In this document: in pieces, positions 42,801 through 54,800 of the stretch
How the letters are laid out: the number at the start of each line of letters is the position of its first letter
Numbering within the stretch: position 1 is the stretch's first letter
Source: Diatrype stigma
Taxonomy: Eukaryota; Ascomycota; Sordariomycetes; Xylariales; Diatrypaceae
NCBI GenBank assembly: GCA_022225965.2
Contig: JAKJXP020000004.1
Location: 1-64,000 of the forward strand
Direction of reading: 5' to 3'
DNA length: 64,000 nucleotides
Position numbers and translations under genes: made by a program
Notes under the pieces: generated by a model
Seen by the model: only the letters and a program-made list of their open reading frames with translations
Told to the model about the DNA's origin: nothing
Database searches by the model: none

Positions 42801-45800
42801 TTCCTTTATGCCGAAGGTAAGGTAGTCAAAATGTCTACTCTAAACATAGTTATTTTTAATGCTTACCTTGCTATCATAAACTTATTCTCGTCTAGAGATA
42901 TTAAAACCTTTAATATGTTTGGGGGTTTGAATGCCCCTATTCGTAGTAGAGTAACTAACGTTAACCCGAACAATTTATATGGGTTAGTTGCCAGTAACTT
43001 GCGGGCTATTATAGCATTAAAATTGCACCCTACACCTTTATTTAGGAAAAATGGTATAGATTGTGTTAAAGGAATACACCAACAGGCAATTCAATTAAAT
43101 AATTTAGCTCTTAATAAAATCGATCCTTGATGAGTTACGGGCTTTGTAGATGCTGTAAAAAAAAAAGAAAAAATAAAATCTTTAGTAGTCTTTCAAGTAA
43201 ACGTATTAAGTTTAGATTTTACTTTTTTCTTTTTTTTTTCGTGCTTCCATCTGTCCATTACCCAAAGTAGGAAACATAAACTAGGGTGAGAAGTGAGACT
43301 GTTCTTTGCTATATCTTTACACCAAAAGGATTACGAAATATTGGAAAATATAAAATGCTACTTCGGAGTAGGTCAAATTTTAAAACAAGGTTCCAAAGTA
43401 GTTATTTACAAAATTCAATCGGTAAACGACTTTTCAGTTTTAATAGACCATTTTGAGAGATATCCCTTAATGACTAGTAAATATTCTGATTATAAATTAT
43501 TTGTACAAGCACTTCAGCTAATACAACGTAAAGATCATTTAACTCCAGCAGGACTCCAAGAAATTTTATCTACTAGGGCTGCTATGAATTGAGGTGTTTC
43601 ACCTAATTTAATATCAGCTTTTCCTAGTGTAGTTCCATTGGCTCGTCCTACGATTTTGAATCAAGAAGTTAAGGAGCCCTATTGATTGGCTGGGTTCGCT
43701 TCTGGCGAAGGTAGCTTCCAGGTAAAGATCAAGACTAGTGGTACTAACTCTTTAGGTATAAGTGTTCATTTAGAATTTCAAGTAACTCAAGCTACCAGAG
43801 ATGAAAAACTAATTAAAAGTTTAATACACTATTTGGGTTGTGGTCGTCTTGAAAGCCCAAAAAACGGGGTAGCAGTAAATTTTGTAGTCTCAAAGTTTGA
43901 GGATATAACCTATAAGATTATCCCCTTTTTCAATAAATACCCTGTCATTGGGGTAAAGGCTTTAGATTTTTCAGATTGGTGTAAAGTCGCGGAAATGAGG
44001 GAAAGAAAACAACATCTTACTAAAGAAGGGCTAGACAAGATCCGTCAAATCAAAGCAGGTATGAACCGGGGAAGAATAAATTCAACAGATTTACCATCAA
44101 GTAAACGATTAATGTCTACTACTCGGAGTGTAAATAGCGAAGAAGTTAAATTAGATATAGATTTAGCCAGTGTGGTAATAAAACCTTATTTAGATAAAAC
44201 TCATTTAGAAAAAGGGTGCAAGGGAAAAGTCAGACCCGGAATTGGAGTTTTTGGTTCTAAAGTTAACTCTAGTGTAAATATTTATGGTAGCAGGGGAGCT
44301 AAAAAGGGTAGAACGGCTATCCTATATGTTTTAAATTGCCTTCGTGTTTATATAATCTCGGCATCAAAGTTAGGTAAGGGGGAAAGCCCCGAGCTGAACA
44401 CAGCATCTTTGCTAGAAGGAGTTTTTATGACTAACTTAGATGTTCTAAATTACCTCCGAGCCGCTTTATCTAAGGTAAAGGTTATACTACTTGAAGTCTA
44501 CTTAAAAGATGCCTATTTTATCGGGCCTAGTTTAGCTAAGGATTGGACTAGACAAAATGAGTTAGGATTAGATAATTGGATTCTAACTAAAGGACATTTT
44601 TATCGGGGTGTAAAATACACTCATAATTTAAGGAACGGACTACCTAAGGATAAATTAGAAGGAGCAGATAAGTGGAACTTCGGGATTGCCTATAGTCAGT
44701 GATGACCAGGGCAACGGAAGGATCATAGTACAATATATATTTTTTCTCTTGTAAGGCCTGCTTCGCAGGCATTTATATGTAATGAGAATAAATTATTTGG
44801 AAGGGTCCTAGGAAAATACGCGTCTACTTATACTAGGGTTGCTGCTTTTGACAGTATAATTAAATTTAACAGCCAAAGTAGGGTGGATAAACTAAGTGCT
44901 TATAATAAAAAACAGATGTTACGATTTACAAATGTAGCCTTAAACAAAAAAATATATACTAAACTTTATGACAAAAATCTTTATCTACTAGCTAATGATA
45001 TGTTGTACAATAGACCTTGTAAAGTAGTAATTACAGGTATGGAGATATTGTTGTTGAAGGACATATTCGAATGTTCATTATTGCATCCTAATATTTTTGG
45101 GAGAGAGATAAAACTCTTGGATATTTTGGATATAATAATTAAAATAAAAGGAGGGAACTATGAGTTCACAGACTTGAGTCTAAAGGGGGGACCTAAAAAG
45201 TTCACTGTTCTTAATAATTTCTCTGTATCTAAAGATATTCTTTTAATTAAAGCAATGGTCATTTTATTAGAAGCTTTTTATGAACCCTTATTTAACTCTT
45301 TACCTCAAAGCTTTCGTCCTATTCTCTCTACCTATAAAGGCACACCGTGCCCTTCTGGAGGACTTCCTCGTAACGGTAAATGAGCTTATTTACCCATCCA
45401 CTCAGCAAATATCCATGAACATGCTTTAAGGGAGCTTAAGTTAAAATTAAGAGGTGTCAAGTGAATTATAAATGTAGATTTATTTAAATATTTCGAGCAT
45501 ATGGACTTTAATGTATTGATGTCTATTTTAGAATTAAATTTAAAAGACAAAAGATTTTTAGATTTAATAAGAAAGGCCTTAAATGCAGGCCATTTTAACT
45601 ATTTTGGTGTAAAATCTGAACTATCTAATGTCCCTCTTAAGAACTTAATATCTTCGTTATACCCTATACTTATTGATATCTTCTTAGAACGTGCAGATAA
45701 TTATATTTCTTCTTTGGAGTATCAATTCACCAAGATGTCATCTAAAGAGATTAAATTATCTTATGTAAGAGCTGGGGATCAGTTAATTTTAGGTGTAATA

Positions 45801-48800
45801 GGTTCTTATTCGGATTGTGTAAATATTATAAATCTGCTAATAGATTTCTTTAAACAAATTTTGTTTTTAGAGGTGTCCAAGGAAGCTTTTGAGATTATTA
45901 ATTTATCTAATACAAAGGAAGCTTCATCAATAGTTTTATTGGGGGTTCGTTTATCTATTGTAGATCTTAAACTCTCCCCTTTCAATAATGGAATAACGTT
46001 GACAGCCCCTATCAATAGGATTATATCTAAATTAACTAAAGCAGGTTTCTTGAAGGCTAGAAAATCTATACCTAAGTTAACTTGAACTCCCTTTAATAAG
46101 GATGTGATTATCTTTCTTTATCAGTCTTGGTTCCAAAGTATAATGGATTACTACGGTGAGGTAAGAAATAAACATCAGTTGGCCTCTTACTTGAAAAGGG
46201 TGTTAAGTTCTTCTTGCGCTAAACTCTTAGCCTCCAAGTATACACTTTCTTCACAAAGAAAGACGGAGGAGAAATATGGTAGCATATTACAACGATTGGA
46301 TGCTACGTCTACTTCAAATAGTAGCTTTATAATAAATAGTGATTTAGTTCGGGTTGCCAATAGACTAGATAAAGCAAGTAGAAGAAGATTAAATACTATG
46401 TTGTATTTAGTGGAAATTAAGAGATTTAGTTCAAGCAAAGCTAAAGGGCGTAACGAATCAGCCTTACCTACAGAAGGATTAGGAAAATGAGTTATGAGTA
46501 AAAAAGCTTTTAATGTGAAAGCTTATATAGCAGGATTTATCGACGCTGAAGGAAACTTTTTCATAAAAGTAGTTAAAAGTTCTACTATAAGAACAGGCTA
46601 TTCAGTTCAACTTTCATTTGGCTTAATACTACACAGTAGAGAGTTATATTTACTTAAACTAATTCAAGCGGAATTATCAGGAGTAGGTTATATTTCAGAA
46701 GCTATATCTGGGAGAGTTCATTATCAAATTTCAAATATGAAAGATCTCAAGGTATTATTTGCTATTTTGGATGAATTTCCTTTGTTAACTCGGAAAATGA
46801 AAAACTACCGGTTGTTCAAGGAAGCATGACGTATGATATCTAATAAGGAACATTTAACTAAAGAGGGTTTAATTAAAATAGTATCTCTCAAAGCCGCTTT
46901 CAATGATTCAGGTTTATCAGAAAAACTACAGAGAGAATTTCCTGATTTAGTGCCTCTAGCTGAAAAATTTTCACCAGAAGAACAATACGTGGAACATAGT
47001 ATCAAAGATCCTAGTTGATTAGTTGGATTTGCAGATGGAGAGGGTTGCTTTTTTGTTCAATTAAGAAAAGCTGTTGGTTATAAAGTAGGTTACCAAATAT
47101 CTCTAAAATTCCAAATAACTCAGGATACTTTGGATAAGAAGCTTTTACAAAGTATAGTGGAATACTTAGGTTGTGGTAATTATAGAGAAGTAGCCAAGAA
47201 TAATGAAGGTAGATTTGAGGTAGAAAGCGCCAAAGAGATATTAGCTAAAATTATTCCTTTTTTTGATCAATATCCTTTATTAGGTTCAAAAGCCAAGGAT
47301 TGTGCTGATTTTAAACAAGTAGCTTTACTTATAGAAAAGAAGGCACACTTAACTCCGGAAGGTTTAGAAGAAATTCGAAAAATTAAAGCCGGGATGAATA
47401 AAGCTAGAGGTGAAGATTAATTTGTAGTTTAAATTAGTATTATATTTATATTTGTTAAAGTAGAGTTGTAGATGTTGTAATTACTTTAAGCACGAAGTTA
47501 GTATTTTCTGGAGAGCCGTATGAAGGGAAACTTTCACGTACGGTTCGGGAAAGGGGTAGATACTTGCTTACCCAATGGTAAACCTATTGCGAGTTAAGTG
47601 GTTTCTACTCTAGTTCACTACAATAGTATTATAACGGCACACGCCATACTTATGATATTCTTTATGGTCGAAAAAAATTTTTTTTTGTATTAAATATTAA
47701 ATCGCAACCTTCTCTAGACATAGGGATAGTAAATAATAGTGATAACCATGATGCTATAATAACAGGTAACAATAATGATGGCGCCCTCCGGAGAAAATTC
47801 TAAAAAACCTGAAGATAAGTATGTTAAAGTTTTGGTAGATGATCCTTTTAATAATAGAGACATTATACTAAAAATAACTAAAAAGCAAAAAGGGGTTTAT
47901 ATTTGAGAGAGTTTAGATGGTAAACAAATGTATGTGGGTCATTCTATTAATTTGTATAATAGAATAAGTTCTTATTTTACGCCATCTATTCTTAAGACTA
48001 AAGCACGTAGAGTTTTACGTTACTTAAATAAGCATGGTTTTAGTGATATAAAATTAACTATTTATATTATGGATAACAACTCTAGTTTAGAACAAGTAGT
48101 AGAATTAGAGTAACATTTTATTGATACTTTAAACCCAAACCTTAATGTGGATTTAGTAGCTAATATAAAACAAATTGTTACTTATACACAAAAGGACAAA
48201 GATCTAGCTATTAAAGAAAACGGGGGTAAATCTGGTGTGTACCGTTGAGTAAATACTTTAACTGGAGATACTTATGTAGGGTCAGCTGTTTCTTTATCTA
48301 AAAGATTTAGTACTTATTTTTCTACCAAAAGTATAAAAGAGGTACTTAGTAGATCTAACAGTAATATTCTAAGTGCTCTCCTTAAGTATGGTTACTCAAA
48401 CTTTAATTTAGAGATCTTGGAGTATTGTAAACCGAGTCAAACAGTTTTTAGAGAACAACATTATTTAGATCAATTATCGCCTGAATATAATATTTTACAA
48501 GTCGCAAGTTCATCTTTAGGTAGGTTACACACAGAAGAGACTAAGCTAAAAATTAGTAATTCACTAAAAGGTAGACTTCATGCGGAGGAAGTGAAAGAAA
48601 AAATGAGTTTATCTCGTAAAGGTAAAATTTTTTCTGTAGAAACCAAAAAGGTTCTAAGTGAACTACGTAAAGGTAAACCTAGTCCCTTTTTAGGTAAAAA
48701 ACACTCTGAACAAACGAGAATAAAAATGAGTGAAGGGATAGGTTCTAAATTAGAAGTTTTTAATAAAGATACTTCAGAAACTAAAACTTATCCTTCTAAT

Positions 48801-51800
48801 ATTAAAGCAGCAGAAGCTTTAGGCTGTAGTGAGTATACTATTCGTTATTACCTTAAACTCAATAAACCGTATAAAAATAAATATTTATTTAAAAAGATGG
48901 ATCGAGTTTAAACAATGTTGTTTTCAAAGTATGCATGTTTATTAATATATATGATATTTGCATGATAATACTTAAAAGATGAATAGGTAAACTTTTTAAT
49001 TAATATTTGTTCATTTTGGTTATTATTTGACCTTGTTGTTATTACTATTATAGTCTATACGCTATCTAGAAGATATAGCTGAATTTAAATTAAACAAAAA
49101 AAAAAGGCATGGCCGGGTGAGGTAGAAATATCTCACTTACTTTTCACTATGTGCTGGGACATCTTTAGAGCTTTTGATACTAGTACTGCAGACTTTCGGA
49201 ACATGTATGTAGACGAAGATTAAGTACAGTTAAAATTCAAAAGATTAGGTAATCAGCTGGAAACCTAAAATAAAGGGTAGACTTGTATAAATTTACTTTC
49301 ACATAAGTACCTCCAACTGGGTATTCAATAATATCTTACAGGGATATAACTATGTTTAGTTTTTGTAAGAGATATCCGGGAAAAGCTGGCAAAAATTTTT
49401 CAATAATTTTTTTTGGATCTTCAGAGACTATACGTGAAACACCTCATTAATATTATGTTAAAGGTGAAGATATAGTCCAAGCATTAACGAAAATTAAGGA
49501 ATAAATGTATGCCGTTTTTATGTTGATTTTTATTATCAGTTACGCTTTCATACGGTCTTTTTGATGCAAGCTTTGTTAGAAATAAAGCAATTTCCTTTAG
49601 CAATTTTACTTTTGTATCTAATAGTTCAAGGATTAATTATCGAGGTAGAATAGGGGTTTTATTTCCATCCTATGGCAGTTATTTACTTAAAGTTGGATAT
49701 GGTTCTGTGTGTAGTATGCGTATGTTCCATGGTTATGCTTCTTCGCTCCAAAAAGCCAACTATAATGAGAATGAACCAACTATTATAGATGACGATCTTC
49801 CCAAATCAGGGTGTTTGGATTCTGTTACCTCTAAGCCGGCGTCACTTCATCCTCAATGGGTAACCGGCTTTACTGATGGTGAAGGAAGTTTTAGTATAAG
49901 TGCTTGAAAATCACAGACTAAAACAGGATGGAAATTTAAACACTTGTTTACCATAGCTGTACATAAAAAAGATCAGATGATCTTGGAGTTAATAAAATCC
50001 TTTTTTGGTGGATATGGTGAAATATATAAACACAGTAAAGACAGTCTTCAGTATGTAGTTGCTTCTAAAAAGGATTTAAGAATGATTATTGATCATTTTA
50101 ATAAATATCCATTATTAACACAAAAACAAGCAGATTTCGAGCTATTCAAGCAAGCTGTAGAAACAATGGAACGTGAAGAACATTTAACCTTAGAAGGGGT
50201 TCATAAAATTGTAGGTTTAAGAGACATAATGAATAAAGGGTTAGCCTTGGGGCAGAATTAAAACTCGCATTCCCTTCTATGGATTATGCTCAAAGACCTT
50301 TAGTAATTGGCCCTAAAATTATGGATTCTAATTGAGTAACAGGATTCGTAGCTGCTGTAAAAAAAAAAAAGAAGGCGGCCTTCTTTTTTTTTTTCGGGTT
50401 GTTTTTTTGTTAGTATTTTTAGAAGTAGTGCAATATTAGGTAAAACTTCAAGATTAGTTTTTAAACTTACTCAGCATTCTCGAGATGTTGAGCTAATGAA
50501 TAGACTAATGAAATTTTTTGGAGTAGGAAAGATTTATAAAAGCCGTGATACTGTATGTTTACATATTACCAAACTTGAAGATATAAATAAAAAAGTAATT
50601 CCGTTTTTTGAAAAATATAAAATAGTAGGGGTTAAATTAAAAGATTACTCTGATTTTAAAAAAGTAGCTGAACTCATGAATAATAAAGCGCACTTGACTA
50701 GTGAGGGTTTAGAAGAAATACATAACATTAAAGTAGGTATGAATAAAGGAAGATTGTAAATTTTTATAAATTCTTATTATTTTGATTTTTCATCAAATAA
50801 GTTGCGCAATAATAGGAATAAGGCACATCCGTATGTAGCTTTTTAATCAAGTGCAGTGAGCATTCAAAGTATAAGGTAATTAGCCGGAAACCTTAGATAA
50901 AGGGCTCACTGCAGCGTTAAACACTTTATTTAACAGGGATCTTCAGAGACTACGTGTGAAATACCTTAGTAAATAGTATAATATTTAGTGGGCTCCGCCC
51001 TCAAATAGTATATTATTTAAAGGTAAAGATATAGTCCAACGTCATTAAAAACTAATGATAAAAAAAAATAATTATTGTTAGATAATAATAAGAAGCATGC
51101 CAGTTGTCTTTATTACATATTTAGTAGGTTGTACTTTTAATGTTAGAGATATTTGAGGTTATGTTATCTTTTTTCTACTTTTTCATTTGTAAGTGTTATC
51201 ATAAGACTTTTAAATCATTTATATCCTACCTATCGTTTAAGACCCAAAAATAGAGTTTGTATTCATAGTAATAGTTATTTTAATGTTACAGGTAAAAGAA
51301 ACTTCAGTGCTGCTAAGGGAAACTCTAAAAAAGGCTCAAGAAAAACTTTAAGTTCACAAGAGTCAAAACCATATGAGGATTTATATACAGGTAGAGGAAT
51401 ACCTAAAAATGAACCAATTTGAGTAAAGGATAATGGTAAAGAGAGAAGTGCATTTGGAGCTTCTTGAGCCCAAGAAGCTCCAAATAGAATACCATATCCT
51501 TCTAACTATCCTTGTGATTATATTAACATACCGGATCCTTATAATAATAGGAAATTAATTAAAGAAACCTGTAAAGGGAATCGTGTTGTGTATATTTGAA
51601 CTTATATTCCCACGGGAATATGCTTAGTAGGGTTTTCATCTAATAGTGTTGAAAGAGTATTAAGTTATTTTGAAAAGAAATATTTATTCTTAGACACTAG
51701 AAGAGGTGTTAAGTTCTTAGCAGATTATGGGTTTATAAATGTAAATTTAACTATAATTTATTTCGACTATCGTAAGACTACAGCACGAGATATGAAAATT

Positions 51801-54800
51801 ATTGAAGCTTATTTTATTAACGAATTAAATAGTAGTTTAAACTCTCAAAAATACAAACAAGGGTCTTATTAGGATTTGTTTTTAGTGAAATACAGGGCTG
51901 GATATATAATTGAAATAAGAGGAATATTAATAATGTAAATAAGAAAGAAAAAAAAGTTTAACATTAAACACATGGCATGCACTTATTCAGGTATTTGTTT
52001 TTAAGATCTTTATAAAAAAAAATTTTTTTAATGTAGTATATAATATTAGAGAAGATGTATGCCTAATATTTATTTGTTTATAAATATTACATCCGGAAAA
52101 GTATTCTACGTGTATACTCAAAAGTATAGTAAGAAAAGCTTTTTTATGGGAAGGTCCCTAAATAATACCTGCTTCAATTCTTATACTAATCATTTATTTT
52201 TATATAGAACCTCGGTCTTCAACCAAGGAAGACTGAGAGTGTCCCCAGATAGTGGGGGGGGGGGCACGTAGTATGAGACATTATTCAACTTCAAAGAAAC
52301 TAAACCCTTTTTTTGCAACAGGGTTTGTCGATGCTGAAGGGTCATTTATGATTAGTGTTATTCGACATTTGACATATAAAGGGGGTTAAGCTGTAAAACC
52401 AGAATTCGTAGTAGGGCTTCATAAAAAGGATCTGGCACTTCTTGAGTACCTAAAAATTTTTTTTGGGGGGAGTTGGAAAAGTTTCTGTTTTTAAAGACAG
52501 TGCACGATATAGAGTAACAACTATTCAGGATTTAATTCAGGTTATTATTCCTCATTTATCAAAATACCCACTTATTACTGAAAAACAGGCGGATTTTGAA
52601 TTATTCAAAAAAAAGGCTGTCCATCTAGTAAGTAATCAAGAACACCTAGAAATTGAAGGTTTATACAAAATTGTTTCAATTAAAGCCTCAATAAATAAAG
52701 GATTATTAGAGGGATTACAAAAGGCTTTTCCTACTATTGTTCCTGTTCCAAGACCTTCTGTTGTTGATCATGTTATAAAAGATCCTTATTGAGTTGCAGG
52801 ATTCGCCTCCGGTGATGGTGGGTTTTTGGTTAGAATTGTTAAATCTTCTACTCATAATATTGGTTTTCAAACTTCATTGCTATTTAGTATAACTCAACAT
52901 TCCCGTGATGTTGAATTAATGCAAAGTTTAGTTACCTATTTAGGATGTGGTAATTATCATCCTCTGCCTAATTTCATTAGCGGCCAAAAATAAAGATATT
53001 GGGGAGTTCATGGTTCTAAAATTTTCAGATATTACTAGCCCTGGCGGAGAAAAAATCATCCCATTTTTTGAAAAGTATCCCGTTTTAGGTGTTAAATCAG
53101 AAGATTTTTCAGATTTTAAACAAGTAGCCTTACTACTCCAAGACAAAGCTCATTTGACGAAGACTGGTTTAGATAAAATTCGTAAAATGAAAACCGGGAT
53201 GAATAGAGGAAGAAATGATAATTTTAATGAAGATTAGAATATGTAGTTACAGTATTTACCACCTGAACCTTTAGAATCAGTTTTACCATTTATAAATGTG
53301 TGCTTCGCCAAAATAGAGATACTTCTGTACCTATATTTATATACGGACCTGATTTAAAGAGAGTTCTTTATGTTTTTAGTTCAAAAACTGCCTTATATAA
53401 TGATTTTAATATGCATTGAAATACTGTAGATAAATACTTGGATAAGTTAGATAACAAATTATATGATTATTTTTCTTTTTCAACTAAGCTTTTAGAAGGT
53501 TCAGACTTAGATAGTCTTTTAAGTTTAAATGAACTATTAGATATTAAAACTAATGTTGACCCTAATATCCCTAGAAGAGGACAAAGGGTAAAACTAAAAG
53601 ACCAGATAAAAAACATAGGATACGAATTTTATAGTTTAAGTAAGGCAGCTAAATTTATAGAAGAAACAGAAGGGTCTTGCGATGTTGGAACTTTAAGAAA
53701 TCATATGAAAAATAACACTATTTATAAAAATAGATGGAAAGTAGAAAAATTGTAAGATTATTTAACAGATTTAGGAGCGATGTGTAATTCCGTCCTAAAT
53801 CCTTAACCATGTTTAAATTAAATATGTATGGTGCGACACGAAGGTTGTAGTAATAATGAATTTGAAAGAATTCTAGGTGTACTCTCACCTAAGTCTAGAT
53901 GAATACGATAAACCGGTAACGGTTTGGTGTAAAGCTTCATTGACAACGCTTTGATTATGAACATTTAAAAATCTTAGTTAGGCTGTGAGATGAAAGGATA
54001 AACGTGAGTGAAGATATGGTTAAAAAACGATTTGGATAGGTGTGAACACTCATACATGTAAACCAGAGTCAATAAATCTTTTCGTTTATAGTATCTATCC
54101 AAAATCTCGTATATTAAAGATGTTGGATCTTTAAGTTGTATTACTACAGCAACGTGGTAAATCTTATTGTTTCCTTTTAAACATAGGGTTTTTATATAAC
54201 TACTTATTTATAGGAGGTGTCTTATAAGTAATTAAAAAGACATATCGACAGTGAGACAGAAGATAGATCAAAAAGCTAATGGTCATTTGTAATGAATGAT
54301 ATAATCTCTTAATGAGTAAGCATGAAAATGCGCAGACTTGATCATAGGTCCTTTAAATTTTTCTTATTCATTCACTAAAATAGTTAAATTTTATGTTAAT
54401 AAATTAGAATTAAAGGGCTTGAGCCGTGTGCGGGGGAACTCGCACGCACGGTTCTTAGAGGGGGAAAGCTTGTGAGAGCCTACCTATCTCAATCCAGCTT
54501 TAATCGGTGGTTTTGGTAAAATCTATGTGAATACAATAAAAAGATTTTTTGGCACAGAGTTAAATATTAAAACAGAATCAAAATTAAGATCCAAAATAGG
54601 ACCCTACCTTGCAGGGTTAATAGAAGCTGATGGTTCTATAGCTGTTCATGATAAAGATTCTAATGGTCAAAAATATCGTCCAAAAATACTCGTGGTGTTT
54701 AGTTTAGCGGACAAACCTCTAGCTGATAAATTAGCTAGTCTTACTAATGCTGGAGTGGTATATTATAAGGAAAATGCAGGTTACGTTATTTGACATATTC

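Larger units (their letters stand above)
42765..47618 (+). other. cox1 intron 3, group II
   Basis: 5' end GTGCGCCGAAC; domain V at 47513-47546 (GAGCCGTATGAAGGGAAACT...CGTACGGTTC); ends before TAC AAT AGT. It carries the composite ORF described next. Confidence 0.9.
49508..51095 (+). other. cox1 group I intron (second of the V-M cluster)
   Basis: The core is at about 50,800-51,040 (GGTAATTAGCCGGAAACC, CTTCAGAGACTACGTGTG, TAAAGATATAGTCC), ending AGAAG before CATGCC. Its 5' boundary is unclear because the preceding exon piece TATGCC is also part of the ORF frame. Confidence 0.6.

Noticed and set aside
8047..48113. TAA as a reassigned Gln codon, because two HEGs have TAA at conserved Gln
   Set aside because: nad4L, nad5, cob and most HEGs end cleanly at TAA and use CAA for Gln, so these are nonsense mutations.
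13588..52470. All frameshifts as biological inactivation
   Set aside because: Several lie in G, T or A runs (13,588; 50,250; 52,460; 58,866), where read errors are common; I treat these as uncertain.
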